DNA from: Chara braunii
Taxonomy: Eukaryota; Streptophyta; Charophyceae; Charales; Characeae
Assembly (NCBI GenBank): GCA_003427395.1
Contig: BFEA01000919.1
Span: 78,472 to 116,350, forward strand
Length of the DNA: 37,879 nt
Reading direction: 5' to 3'
The notes beneath the pieces are model-generated. The model worked only from the letters and a program-made list of their open reading frames with translations, was not told where the DNA came from and searched no databases. How positions within the stretch are numbered: position 1 is the first letter of the stretch; every line of letters starts with the position of its first letter. A program made the position numbers and the translations under genes. Positions 9,879 through 20,984 of this stretch are shown piece by piece.

Positions 9879-10316
9879 ATGGAAAATCAAGAGAAGGAGG
9901 ACTTTTTTGAAGAGGCTTTCGGCCCATCGCCAATTGAAATAGAGACAATTCTCGGGGCCCCTTCTCCCCCTCCTCCCCCACCCGCTCCCCCAGAAGTAGA
10001 GATGACGGACGCTCAACAAGAACAGGACAGCAGATCACCAGAATTGGGCCTACAGGAAATAGCGGACTGGCTGATGGATAGCCTCCATATGAAATATAAC
10101 AGAGGCAACAAGGACTTCTGGGACGGACTGTACAGGGCACTAATCCCTATGTTGGAAGGCAGTGCTAGCCTCCAGAAAACATATGCCAAAAATTGCTCTG
10201 TATTGTACTCAACCGTTTCCATCCCCCAACGACAGATCAGGAAACTGAGGAATAGGAAGAACAGGAGGACTCACAGACCAGTTGCACCACAGCAAGGAAT
10301 GAAGAGACAAGGATGA
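9879..10316 (+). CDS. LINE internal open frame, unknown function
   Basis: An ATG-started 145-residue frame between ORF1 and ORF2: acidic N-terminus, a Pro-rich stretch (residues about 27-38), a possible helical segment IADWLMDSLHMKYNRG, and a basic C-terminus rich in Arg/Lys/Asn. I do not recognise a domain. It is probably part of the original ORF1 or the start of ORF2, cut off by frameshifts. Confidence 0.4.
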   Translation: MENQEKEDFFEEAFGPSPIEIETILGAPSPPPPPPAPPEVEMTDAQQEQDSRSPELGLQEIADWLMDSLHMKYNRGNKDFWDGLYRALIPMLEGSASLQKTYAKNCSVLYSTVSIPQRQIRKLRNRKNRRTHRPVAPQQGMKRQG

Positions 10317-10583
10317 GTACACAAGGAAAAGACAATAGTCCCCAGGGAGAAAACACAGTAATAAATAGACAGGAAACCCCCTCGACAGAAGAAGAATTGT
10401 CATTTAACTGGCGAACACAGGTTTGAAACACAAGGGGAGGGGACAGGGACACAGGATATGGACAAAGAGATCGTGAAGAAATCCCACGAGGGAGCAAGGA
10501 GCGAGGTCCAAATGGAAGAAGCAACAAAGAAAGAGGGTGAGTATCCATAGGCGTGAGACAGGATCGACCGGGCAGACGGGGAA

Positions 10584-11260
10584 TTGAACCCGAGTCAGAG
10601 AGAAACGGAACAGACAAGACCGTGTTCTCCGGAGGGCCTGTGTTTAGCACTGCCAGCCTGGACGGCGGCCACTCCCCAGGAACATCAACCGAAAGACTCC
10701 CCCCCTCCTCCTAAGCCCCCGGAAGAAGAACTCACCAGCAAAAGACAAAAAACTCATCACCTCCTGGAAAAAGCGCCCCCTGATGGAACACCCTCGAATA
10801 AAGGCACTGCATTTCTACCGCTGAGAAAAAAGGATGGGGTCTGGGAACTAGGCCTTGCAGTCCCTCCAAGGGCGACAAATGGGGAAGTCTCTATGAGAGG
10901 GCGTTCCTCCTTTTTCCTTTCTCTCACTTCCTAGGCAGTAAGTCTCGCACTACGAAAGACAGAAATCTGGCAACTGATACAAGAACAGCTCCTGAAGGGA
11001 GCTACCTTAGCCCTCGTGGTTTCATACGGTCAACACAGACAGGCTACCAAGGACATTTTTTTGTGATATGACAACGCACCGACAGAGGGCCTGCGTTGGT
11101 TCGACCGGGACGCGCTCATAAACCTGCAACTGCTAAAAATCAAGTCGAGTGACCTTTGGTCGGCAGCAGATATCAACTCCTTCCTAGTGAAGTTGCTTAG
11201 AAATGGTACACTGCACAACGGCGGTCTGTTGGATACTGAGAAGTGGCTCCCCATGTAAAA
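10584..11260 (+). pseudogene. LINE coding remnant between ORF1 and ORF2
   Basis: A 116-residue Pro/Lys-rich frame (10584-10934) is followed by coding-like sequence in shifting frames up to the ORF2 endonuclease. No domain is recognised. It is most likely the decayed N-terminal extension of ORF2 or the C-terminal part of ORF1. Confidence 0.35.
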
Positions 11261-11345
11261 ACACATAAGGATGAGAAAACAATACAACACAAAGATGAAT
11301 ACAGTGGAAGCACTATATGGCAGGGACAAGGCTTGGAAACTTTAC

Positions 11346-14300
11346 AAGCGACAAGTCGATCTCGACCTGCGCTCACTTAACGTCAACTGGCTGGCCTCAG
11401 CAAAACAATCCAAAAGACAAGCAATCATGGACCAACTTAAAGGGGTTGACGGGAGAAAATGGTCAGACGTAGTATGCCTGCAGGAAACTCACCTCATGGA
11501 CAACCCAAACCATAACCACATACACAAAGTGTTTAAGCCTCACCAGGCTTTCAGGGCCCATGCCCCCCGGCCGGGGAGCGGGGGAGTCACCATATGGCTT
11601 CCCCCCGACACACGGGTGGAGATACTGAACTGGGCAGCAGACCAGGAGGAAGGCAGGTGGGTTTACCTGCTCGTTATGCTGGAAATATAAGTAGTCTGTA
11701 TATTGAATATATACGCCCCAAATGACCTGACATCGCGCCAACGTTTCTTGGATTCCCCAAAGTTTAAGCTTCCAACGGGCATCCCTGCGATCATAGTGGG
11801 CGATTTCAACGCTGCCCCGGACCATGTGCTTGACAGATGGAAAATCCCCACACCGTGCCCAACTTACATACAAAATGACAAAAGAACCATTGCGGAACTT
11901 GCACAATCTCTCAATTTTTTTGATACCCTCAGAAGACAATTCCCAACTGATCGCCGATTCATTTATTTCCGAAAGAACGGCACGGAGAAAGCAACGAGGT
12001 CCCAAATTGATCTGATCCTAATCTCAGAAGAAATATAAGGAGTCCTACAAATCACAGAGATTTTTCCATGTAGCCCGTACCCCGGCCTGGACCACGCAAT
12101 GTGTTTCGCTATTTTCTCATTTAGGAAAAAAACAGACCAGGGTAGGGGGTTCTATAAACTGAATATCTCCCTTCTGACCATCGAGCGCTTTAAAGTATAT
12201 CTCAAAGATGTATGGTCCTTCTGGGAAAAACAGAGAGACGAGATAGATGACAATATTGTGTGGTTCAACAACGGCCTAGCATTCCTAGGTCGCAAGTGCA
12301 ATGACTACTCTAAACTTATTGGGAGACAATGCCACACCGATGAGGTGGACCTACAACATAAATTACAACATCTGCAGCAACAGGAGGTAGACACAGAAAA
12401 CATAACACAACATGCCGAGATAGCCAACACAATTAAAAATTTGGAAGCCCGTCTTCTAGTATATATGGAAAACCGATGGCAAGGAGTCAGAATCCGGGGA
12501 AAACGCTCTAGACACAACACCGAAGGGGCAATGGACGCACGGTACTTTGCAATGGTCAGGGCAAAGGCCGGAAGATCAGTGATTGAGGCCTTGGAAGATC
12601 CCGAATGCAATCAAGACCCTTTACATACATCTGCTGCAACTTGCACACAAATAGCAACGGACTTTTATCAGGACCTTTTCACATCAGAATGCGGTAATTT
12701 ATCTATCGTACATAGCACGAAGGAAATTGAGGAATTTTCGCGCCCATTAGACAAAACTCTAAATGAGCAGCAAAGAGGTGTGTTGGACAAACTCATGTCC
12801 AAAGAGGAAATATAGACAGCATTACTACAAATGGAAGAAGAAAAGACCCCGGGAATAGATGGGTTGTGGACAGACATTTCACAAGACCTCATTGACTACT
12901 ACCGGGCAGTTTGGGCAACTAGCGAGACTGGGGAAAAAGTGAGTCAGAGTGTTCGGACGCTCCTGTATAAAAAAGGAGAAAGGACCAATATTAGGAATAA
13001 CAGACCCATCACCTTACTCACGGTAGTATACAAATTAATGGTCAACACCTTTGCTAACCGGTTGTTATTCAAGGAAGGAATATCCAAGACAATATCCTCC
13101 GAGTAAATGAAATGATCAAACTAACAAAACAGTCTAAAAATAATGCAGCGATCATCTTCATGGACTTTGAGAAAACATACGACCATGTGGACTGGTTGTT
13201 CCTAGACAAATGTCTGGAGAAGCTCAACTTTTGACCGTGCTTCAGACGTTGGGTAAAGATCCTTCACACAAATGCAACGACTAGAGTCACAGTGAATGGT
13301 AATCTAGCTCCGCCCATTAAGCTTCAAAGGCAAGTCAGGCAAGGCGACCCTTTAGCCCCGTACTTGTTTGTCATTGTCATGGAAGCGCTGACAGCCAATC
13401 TGAGGAAACACAAAAATATCAAAAGAATACAAGTGTCTTTAATACCGCATGAGGCAATTCCAGTCTGTTTTTTGTTTGCAGAACATCTGACAACAATGAG
13501 CGAGGCTTTCCATAAATTGATGGCAGAAGTCCAACACATGATGGATCGATTTTGTAGACTAGCAAATATGAAGGTCAACTGGGGAAACAAAACCCAGGGT
13601 TGGTGGATACACCACCAAGGAGTGAGACCCCCAAAAGAACCCAGACTCAAATGGATACCAAAGAGAGCCCCAATAGGGTAGTAGGGGTGTTGATGTCAGC
13701 AGAAGGTAGGCCGGCTACCAATAATGAATGGATCTTTGACCCACCCCAGGAAAATATGACACTATAGAAGGACAAACATACCTCGCTGATAGGACACTCC
13801 CTAATAATAAATAACGTTACTCGCCTCCTTGTGGTACAAATTTGTCATCTGGGCCTTGGACAAGAATGCCCTACGGCCCTTGCAACGTCAGATAGCCGCT
13901 TTCCTATGGAGGGGAAATCATGAGGAGTGTAATGTGATCAACAGAGTGGCTTGGCAATCTATAATCCAACCCAAATCGAAAGGAGGTTTGGGCATAATAG
14001 ATCCCTCGTTACAAACTAAGGCTCTTGCGTTACAATGGCTCAAATGTCTACTTTTCAATCAGGACACCCCGTGGAAGGGGCTAGCCTAAGAACATATCAC
14101 TCGTTTGGCGCCACAAACAGTGGAGGGGAGTGACTCGTTGATGTGGCTAGAAAATAGGGAATGACCCATCCCAAGAGAGACGCACATCATTGTCATCCCC
14201 CCCGTGATTCACCAGACAAGCAGCAAGGGCCGACCTAAGCAACGACCCCTTTTGGCCTGACCTCCTGAAAACATGGAGAATTCTGCCCCGGCCGGATAGA

Positions 14301-15822
14301 ACCCCACCAGAGAGATGGAAAGAGGTGGCACGACAACCATTTTTCGGGAATAGATGGATGACAGACACAAAGGGTCAAACTCTTCATTGCATGGACTCCC
14401 AATGGCAAGGTTGGGTCAGGCAGGGAGTATCAAGGGTACATGATATATGGGATACGGAACAAAGAAACTGGATCGACTCGGGCCAGCTAAGAAAGAGACT
14501 ACGCTACTGTCATCGACCGGAGGATGTCTTGGAAGCCATAATACAAAAAATCCCCCTAGCCTAATGGAGAGTCCTAAGGAAAGGCCCCGCCCTTCATGAA
14601 TCGGACTGGGTGGCATTGAGGGATAGTTCAAGTCAGGTGGGCAGCGTAGTTCATTGCGAACCTGACGGACTAATAAGAGTAAATCTCTTCCAAATAGGCT
14701 GGAACAATATCCTCCAAAGAACTTCTCCAGAAAAAAAACAATACTATGCCAAAAAAATGACCTATTCAGAATCAGAGTGCTCCATGAAAAAGAGCAATGG
14801 AACGCCTACCACCCCCGGACCCCGATCCACCAACTCGCCCTGGACCTCGTAGAATGGACATGAACAACACCGGCGGGGAAGGGTAGGAAAGTCACCAGAT
14901 TATTATACGACCTTACAGTAAAATCGACCTACAGATTCGTTAGGCCGAGAATAAACCTTCAGGATCGAGTGGAGGCACATTGGATGAACCACTTAAATAT
15001 TGACAAGGACAAGTTAAGAGATATAAAGTGGTTCAGCATGATCAAGGAAAAACCAGCAAAATTTACTTTGCTGCAATGGCAGATCGAGCACCGCTTCCTG
15101 CCGACTAATGATTGGCTGATAGAAAGAACGAACCTAGAACAGAGAGGGCAAGCCCTGCCCTGGTGTAGGTTTTTGCACCAACGCGTTCCCTTCCAAGAAA
15201 GTGCCAGAAACAATCGAACACACTTTCTTCAGTGCCCAGGAGCGGTGAGGCTATGGATATGGTGGGATAGAATCTGGGATCAACTAGAAACCCAGATCCG
15301 GTGGCCGTGGGATTGGAAACCCTTGCTATGTGAAACCTATCTTAAGGACCAACTAGATGATTTCACTAGCAATATGTTCAAACTAGGCCGTAGGGCGGTG
15401 CTCTGGGCCCTCTGGCGACGACGCTACACTTACGAAATGGACCACTGGAAGGTCGAGAATTTATGGAAAGCATACAACAACAGATCCAAACTGAAATAAA
15501 AAAAAAATGGGAGAAAGTCAGGACGCAGATCCAGCTATTACACTCACCAAAAAATATCCAACAAAAAATCAAGGAATTTAGCCTGAGCTGGCTTGGAGGG
15601 GATAATGGGGGGCGGATTGGGGTAGTTGAATGGAAAGGTGGACAAAAAGACCCAGGGGAAGGACAAGGGAGGAGGGCTTTAGTAAGAGACTACCGGCTCC
15701 TTTTTCATGAGTGGACTAAGATTGACACAGCAATCCCCATGAGACCCAGTGAAGATTTCCCCGATCCCTTCCCCCCCCCTTCAAACTGCTTGGTAGGTTT
15801 GGACTGGTATGGGAGAGATTGA
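11346..15822 (+). pseudogene. LINE ORF2: endonuclease, reverse transcriptase, zf-RVT-like tail
   Basis: ORF2 would nick target DNA and copy the LINE RNA there. The endonuclease spans about 11361-12100 (SLNVNWL, LQETHL at 11477, NIYAPN, GDFNA at 11799, QIDLIL, then GLDHAM). The RT covers about 12831-13700: KTPGIDGL, RNNRPITLLTVVYKL, motif A FMDFEKTYDHVDW (13157), RQGDPLAPYLF (13331), and motif C reading FAEH instead of FADD (Glu 13481, His 13484), which removes both catalytic Asp. KSKGGLGI (about 13980) and a zf-RVT-like HFLQCP (about 15225) follow. Stops at 11688, 12036 and 12813 lie in one otherwise continuous frame. Near 13070 a short deletion removes conserved RT residues and shifts frame. 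Clearly non-functional. Confidence 0.9.
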
Positions 15823-16136
15823 GGACGAATGGAAAAGATGGGGCCAGGGTGTCAGGGTGCAGGGTTTTACGGATCAAGGGCCTTGAGGTTTATGGAACTT
15901 CCCCAAGGCAGGAGTGCAAGTCTCCAGGGAGGGTGAGGTGGGGTCTGACGTCTGTCTTTGAGGAAGGAGGAATTAGCATAAAACAGCAGGAATCAGGCGC
16001 CATCTTTAGGGTGAAGAGATTCTTCCCCCCTCTTTTTTCAAGAGCCTGCTCAGTCAATCCCCTGAACCCAGGGTAATCAATGCTGACAGGCATCCCCAAA
16101 ATCGTTTCAGATACGCCCCATACTCAGACTGTATAA
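15823..16136 (+). other. LINE A 3' UTR, proximal part
   Basis: Noncoding sequence between the ORF2 end and the MITE, ending ...CTGTATAA. By comparison with the minus-strand LINE at about 17028-17040, this TATAA would run straight into GGGATGCTGG if the MITE were absent. Confidence 0.6.
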
Positions 16137-16646
16137 GGCTCGGACCCCACCGGCCGGCGGCTGGAAAAGAGGTGTGGCCACGAAAAGCGGGCAAGTCATT
16201 TGGGAAAGTTGGAAAATACTTCTTCCGGGACCCCACCGCCGAGGACCAATTGCTCTTGGAAAACCCTTTGCAAATAAGTTCAGCCAATCGCGTTTGTTTC
16301 GATCTTTTCTCCATTTTTTTTTATTGTTTTTTTGTGGCACTCTTCATTGCTATTGGCTGCTGCCTCCGGTGGGAACACAAACCTTGCAGGTCCCCGATGC
16401 CAACGGCTGGCGCTTTGCCCTCCCTACCCTGTTGGAGGGCGTTTTGGAAAAGAGCGCCGGCCGCGGGCGGAGACTTTTCCATCTGCCAGCTATGTAGAAA
16501 CACGGCTGGCGGTGTCTCGGAAACGGCGGTGGGGTCTGAAATAGACGTCGCCAGACCTCTGGAAAACTTCCTGGCGGCCCAGTGGGGTCTGAAAACGCCC
16601 TTCCATGCCAAAACTTTTCCAGCCGCCGGCCGGTGGGGTCCGAGCC
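16137..16646. mobile_element. 510-bp MITE with 33-bp perfect TIRs and TAA target duplication (PIF/Harbinger-like)
   Basis: Left TIR 16137-16169 (starts GGCTCGGACCCCACCGGCCG) and right TIR 16614-16646 are exact reverse complements over 33 bases. TAA flanks both sides (16134-16136 and 16647-16649), the 3-bp TWA duplication typical of PIF/Harbinger transposition. The interior is noncoding, so the element would need a transposase in trans. Its TIRs differ from those of the Harbinger element at 17908-25492, so that element is probably not its direct parent. It sits in the 3' UTR of LINE A, and the paralogous LINE B shows the uninterrupted site. Confidence 0.93.
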
Positions 16647-16649
16647 TAA

Positions 16650-16676
16650 GGGATGCTGGACCCGTTTTCCAGCAGG
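16650..16676 (+). other. LINE 3'-end hairpin motif
   Basis: GGGATGCTGGACCCGTTTTC and on forms a stem GCTGGA/TCCAGC (16655-16660 with 16668-16673). The same motif occurs about 50 bases before the poly(A) of LINE B. LINE reverse transcriptases of some families recognise 3'-end stem-loops of their own RNA, so this may be such a signal; that role is inferred. Confidence 0.6.
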
Positions 16677-16750
16677 TGATGGAGCCGCCCTCCAGGTGCT
16701 AGCGGTGTCTGCTCTTATCAGCACCACTAACACTGGTAGGGGCGCTTTGC

Positions 16751-16777
<27 letters not shown>
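16751..16777 (+). other. LINE A poly(A) tail
   Basis: A run of 27 A directly follows GGGGCGCTTTGC, about 75 bases after the hairpin motif, marking the likely 3' end of LINE A. Confidence 0.75.
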
Positions 16778-16782
<5 letters not shown>

Positions 16783-16920
16783 ATATAGCTTATCGTTTTT
16801 TTAAATCTTTTTTTCTTCTTTTTTCTTTTCAGATTGAACATCATTTCAGGCCATATCCTCTGCCCTCTGGGTGGTAAGAGCCCCTGAAGGTAGAAGGAGG
16901 CAGAGTTCTGATGGCTGCAT

Positions 16921-16922
<2 letters not shown>

Positions 16923-16956
<34 letters not shown>

Positions 16957-17662
16957 ATTCAAACCTCGATAGCTCCATTCTGTTCTTGGGGAGCTGCACC
17001 TGCTGGAAACTGGGTCCAGCATCCCTTATTTATACATGCCAGTCCGAACAGATCACAATAAAATAAACAAGGGAGAGTTCCCTCCTCCTTCTAAACTGAA
17101 CAGCAGACTTTGCAACCACTTCACCTTAAAGGCGCCAGATTGGACTGGGTAACTAGTTAATCAAGTCTACTGCCTTCTAAAAGCCCAGTTGAGCCTGGGT
17201 GAGTTCTTGTCGATGTCCTTTTCATATTATGAAGTAGTTAGCGCACCGCATTCAGCTTTAGGGACCAGGGGGGGTTGGAAATCACGCTTGTCCTGATTCA
17301 TGGAGGGCGGGGCCCCGTTAACCATGGCTCAATTCTGATCCCCCAAGCAGTAGATTTCACCATTTTGATGTTATATCCCCAGGTTCTGAAGAACCACGCG
17401 TTTCTATTATGTGGAGCCCTGCTGGCCTTTCTCCAATCTGACCAGATGAGTGCCCTGACGTTGGAGAGGACCAGGTTCATTATTGACAGATCAGAGTGAA
17501 ACTTTTTTCTGAACAACCTATCATTTCTCAGAGACCACATGGTGTACATGACTGCCACTCTGCACGCCATGGCCACATAACACCATCCCTTACCTACGTC
17601 TTCTGCATTGGGAATTACACCGTCCACTACAAATTGTTCTCCCCACTGAACCTGAACCCCAC
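16923..17662 (-). mobile_element. 5'-truncated LINE (LINE B), ORF2 tail and 3' UTR
   Basis: On the minus strand about 110 codons (from about 17640 down to 17298) match the extreme C-terminus of plant-type LINE ORF2, with VMYTMWSLRNDRLFRKKFH and LIWSDWRKA. A 3' UTR follows, with TATAAATAAGGGATGCTGGA (about 17021-17040), the hairpin GCTGGA...TCCAGC, and a 33-base poly(A) at 16955-16923. Truncation of almost all of ORF2 is typical of aborted target-primed reverse transcription. The 3'-end motif is shared with LINE A, so they are related. Confidence 0.8.
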
Positions 17663-17907
17663 TTTTTTTTTTTTCTTTTTTTTTCTTTTTTTCAAGTCCA
17701 GGGTGCCAGTTACTAGGCTCACATTGATTGCCGGAAGCTGTCAGCCATGGTTGCCCTGAAGTGACGAGGCTACCTCCCATCCCACCCTCGCGTCAATACT
17801 CCTAGCGCACCCCCTATTCCTCATGTTTTAGTGTGAGCACAAAGAGCTTCACGGGCCGACACTTCAGAGGAAGCAACAAAGGAACAAAACAAAATGAGCT
17901 CCCCTAA
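17663..17907. other. A/T-tract spacer between LINE B and the Harbinger element
   Basis: A T-rich tract with C interruptions (about 17662-17695) may be the poly(A) of another minus-strand insertion. No gene is seen in the rest. Confidence 0.4.
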
Positions 17908-17955
17908 CCTGTCCTCGGAGAAGCGCTTCGAGGACAAATCCTCGGGGCGGTTCCG
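17908..17955. repeat. Harbinger left terminal and subterminal repeat
   Basis: CCTGTCCTCGGAG plus the subterminal CGAGGACAAATCCTCGGG. It lacks two terminal bases (CA) found at the other end, which may affect transposase recognition. Confidence 0.8.
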
Positions 17956-18015
17956 CGGCCCGTTTCATAATATTACAGACGGCCGCAGGAGGGTTTGTCC
18001 GGCCTCCGGTTCGGG

Positions 18016-19842
18016 ATGTCCGTGATGAGGGTTCATGGTCCAGGAGGTGCATGGCGGCGTCGCTTCACGGGCCGTGGAAGTGGACGTCCCGAACGCGGGA
18101 AATGGCGGTTTCGAAATTCAAAATTCGAATTTCCACGCGTGCACGACGACGCTGAGGCGGCGGAGCGGGGCGTTGGTGGGCAGGGCAGGGCACGGCGCGC
18201 AGGGTTTGGTGGTGCTCGTTTGTTTCCATCGCCTCCCGTACTTGAAGGGTGTAGCGTGATGATGGTCGTCATTGCTGTCCACATGCAAAACCGACGACGC
18301 ACACAGGCGGTCTGCGGTAGGCACGTGTGTTCGCGTTTCCGTGGCCACGACGTCGGCGGCGGCGGGAGACATCTGTGGACACGTCCCTCAAGAGGGGTTG
18401 CAGCATGCGAATCGCAGGCGTGTCTTGTTTCGGAGTCGGTGTCATTGGAGGCGATCGTGCGGCGGCGGGCTTCGTGTCCAGGTTGGAAGGAAGCGATGGA
18501 GGGTGGCGTTGATGGTTGTCGTGGAGTGTTGTCGCCGACGGAGAAGATAGCGGTTGCAGCTGCCGCGCTAGCCGTCGTGATCCGCAGCCAGATTGAGAGA
18601 GCGGCAGGGACGACGAAGGCCAGGCTTTCCGCGCGTCGGCAGAGGCTGCTCGTGCAGAGGGTGGTGGACGTCCCGGATTGCATCACCATTTCGGAGGCCG
18701 TCTTCCAGCTCTGCACCGCAATCGGGTGTGGTGTCGTTCCCCGGGCGACTCCTCGATGGTGGATGAAGCGCAGAACAGGGGGCACTTGGGAGGACTTGCG
18801 GGTCTGCGACAATGCGAGTGAGGACTACTTTCGAGAGAAGCTTCACATGCCTAGACGAGTTTTCATGGAGATCAGCGAAGCCTGCGCTCCACATCTTCAA
18901 AGACAGGTTACCTTCTACAGGGAACCGCTGCAGCCGGAGAAGATTGTCGCTTACGCGCTGTACCGGTGGGCGACAGGAGAGACGTATGACAGGAGCACAT
19001 CTTCGTTCGGCGTGGGGAGAGCCTCTGGAATTATTGCGGTGCGTGATGTGACATCCACGTTGCCTCGGGTGTACGCGGACAAGATATCGTGGCCAACCGG
19101 GGTGCGGAAACACGTCGTGATGCGGGCATCCATGGACAAGGGCTTCCGGAACTGCCACGGAGCGGTCGATTGCAGACACATCTACGTGGACAAAACGGCA
19201 AACGCGCCCAGCGAGATCTACTTCGGCCGCAAACATCGTTTCTCCGTGGTCGCGCAGGTGGTGGTCGACCTCAATCTGCGCGTTCTGGACGTTTTCGTTG
19301 GGTATCCAGGGAGCTGCCACGATATCAGGATCATCCAACTGTCCAGCCTGTCCAGGCGCGCGGAAGAGGGGACGCTGTTTCGTGGGCCACCTGTGACGCT
19401 GCCGGGCGGGGTGAGAACCAACGGGTACATCGTGGGCGACAATGGGTACCCTCCATCGGAATGGGTGGTGGTCCCTTACGGAGGAATCAATCAACATCTT
19501 GACGAGGAACGATTCGACACGAAGCAGAAGGTCGCCAAAGGGGTTGTGGAGAGAGCGTTCGGCAGGTTGAAGGGCATGTGGAGGCTATTCTTGCGAACTC
19601 ACAAGACGAACCTGGACACTTTGCAGCAAGAGTTTACTGCGGTTTGCATTCTGCACAGCATTCTTCTCGATGCAGGGATAGAGTTCAACGAGAATCTGCT
19701 ATGGGAAGTGGACCGCAATGGAGTGCGACGACGTGTGGATTTGGGAATTCAACTTCCCCCCCAACCAGTGACCAATGCCACTTCAACAGACGAGGCGCTC
19801 GCGCTCCAAGACGCATTGGCAGAGCAAATGAAACACTCGTGA
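18016..19842 (+). CDS. PIF/Harbinger DDE transposase (DDE_Tnp_4 / HARBI1-like)
   Basis: It cuts and pastes the element, normally with the Myb-like partner that brings it to DNA and the nucleus. First in-frame ATG is 18016 (608 residues). The 160 or so N-terminal residues look like translated leader, and ATG 18496 (448 residues, MEGGVDGCRGVLSPTEKIA) gives a length nearer family norm, so I favour it biologically. Signatures: FYREPLQPEKIVAYALYRWA, CHGAVDCRHIYVD (Asp codon 19168), VGYPGSCHDIRI (Asp 19321), VGDNGYPPSEW, and VVERAFGRLKGMW (Glu 19549), the last Glu lying 37 residues after the Asp of GDNGYP. The catalytic acids are present and the frame is uninterrupted to TGA at 19840, so it may be active. 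No intron is needed. Confidence 0.9.
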   Translation: MSVMRVHGPGGAWRRRFTGRGSGRPERGKWRFRNSKFEFPRVHDDAEAAERGVGGQGRARRAGFGGARLFPSPPVLEGCSVMMVVIAVHMQNRRRTQAVCGRHVCSRFRGHDVGGGGRHLWTRPSRGVAACESQACLVSESVSLEAIVRRRASCPGWKEAMEGGVDGCRGVLSPTEKIAVAAAALAVVIRSQIERAAGTTKARLSARRQRLLVQRVVDVPDCITISEAVFQLCTAIGCGVVPRATPRWWMKRRTGGTWEDLRVCDNASEDYFREKLHMPRRVFMEISEACAPHLQRQVTFYREPLQPEKIVAYALYRWATGETYDRSTSSFGVGRASGIIAVRDVTSTLPRVYADKISWPTGVRKHVVMRASMDKGFRNCHGAVDCRHIYVDKTANAPSEIYFGRKHRFSVVAQVVVDLNLRVLDVFVGYPGSCHDIRIIQLSSLSRRAEEGTLFRGPPVTLPGGVRTNGYIVGDNGYPPSEWVVVPYGGINQHLDEERFDTKQKVAKGVVERAFGRLKGMWRLFLRTHKTNLDTLQQEFTAVCILHSILLDAGIEFNENLLWEVDRNGVRRRVDLGIQLPPQPVTNATSTDEALALQDALAEQMKHS

Positions 19843-20984
19843 TCAGCAACATCGCCATCGTCGTCGGCCCTCTCCTACTACTTTGTGTGTGCGAACTGCA
19901 GGCATCTCTTATCCATCGCGCCACTGTCAATTACTTTAACATGGTGATGGTCTGTCGACTTCCATCGTCTTCGTGCAGGCGGTTCGGATGGTGTACAGTG
20001 TCTTCTTTCACAGTTCCCCGCGGTGCATGGACGGTGCACTATTTTTGGCGATCCTCGATCATCAGGGTGGTTGTTCGTCGTGTTGATGAGTGCTGCAGTC
20101 CGTCCACCGTGGTGAGTTCGGTATTTGGGTAGTTTTACTTTCCAAGCTAGGTGTGACAGTCGACATGCGTCCATCGACGGAGGGGCAGTGGACAGGTCGA
20201 GTGGCGGTTTGGGATGTCGGTGGGTGGCATTGGTGATGGCGTCGGGGATGGAGGTCCTGTGTGCGGACGTCGGCGTGCATTGTTGTTTTTGCTCCCTGCA
20301 GAGAGGACTTGTCTCGTCTTACGAGCGCTGGTCGAAGCTTTCGTATATTTCACTTTTTTTTAACATTGCATTTCTTTCGTGAGATTGTGTTCGGTTTGAG
20401 TGCAACACTGTGACACTGTATCCTTATGCATGCGAAGGTTCATTCTGTCGTCTGTCGATTTCGATGTTGTTCGTGGATGCCATCCGAAATTCTTTGCATT
20501 TCTTCATCTGCTTCGTCAGTGCATTCGTGTTAAAAAAACAAAAATGATTGGAAAACAAGTCAGTGGATAAAGAAGACAAAAGCAAAAACTTGAATGGCAT
20601 CGCAATACCCATCTGTCATCGCAGCAAATCGGAACACTCCCTTCCATTCAATCATTTCTGGTGTCGCAGACACTGCATGTCTGTGCACACGACGTTGAGT
20701 GTGGGCGATAATCGCATGTACGTACACGGTTATACGTAGTCAAATGACTGTCGAAGACGACGTGAGGATGCCGCGTGAAACAAGCATTCAAACAGCAATA
20801 CAAATGAAGCGTATGAAAAACACTTCGCGTCATCTACACATTGCAATATCGTTATATCACACATCGCAACCGAAACCCGGTTGCGCAATCTTCCCAGTAT
20901 TCAAAGTCTTGAACCATTGTGCCCAACGGTGAGAGCACATGAAACTGAACAGCTTTCCCCCTATCTCTCTTCCTCTCTTTAACC

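Larger units (their letters stand above)
7885..16777 (+). mobile_element. decayed full-length-type LINE retrotransposon (LINE A)
   Basis: A long plus-strand non-LTR retrotransposon. Its parts in order are a C-rich leader, ORF1 with a zinc knuckle, a middle coding region, ORF2 (AP-endonuclease, reverse transcriptase, zf-RVT-like tail), a 3' UTR and a 27-base poly(A) at 16751-16777. ORF1 and ORF2 contain stops, frameshifts and a small deletion, and RT catalytic residues are replaced, so it cannot move by itself. A 510-bp MITE interrupts the 3' UTR. The 5' boundary is approximate: I found no convincing target-site duplication. Composition and domain order resemble plant L1-like LINEs. Confidence 0.85.

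Noticed and set aside
9276-14564. Alternative genetic code (TAA/TAG = Gln)
   Set aside because: The intact GT77 gene ends at TAG, and the LINE also has frameshifts, a deletion and lost catalytic residues, so decay is the simpler explanation.
18033-19502. Long frames overlapping the transposase on other frames and strand
   Set aside because: Shadows of a GC-rich coding region; the + frame with DDE motifs is the real one.
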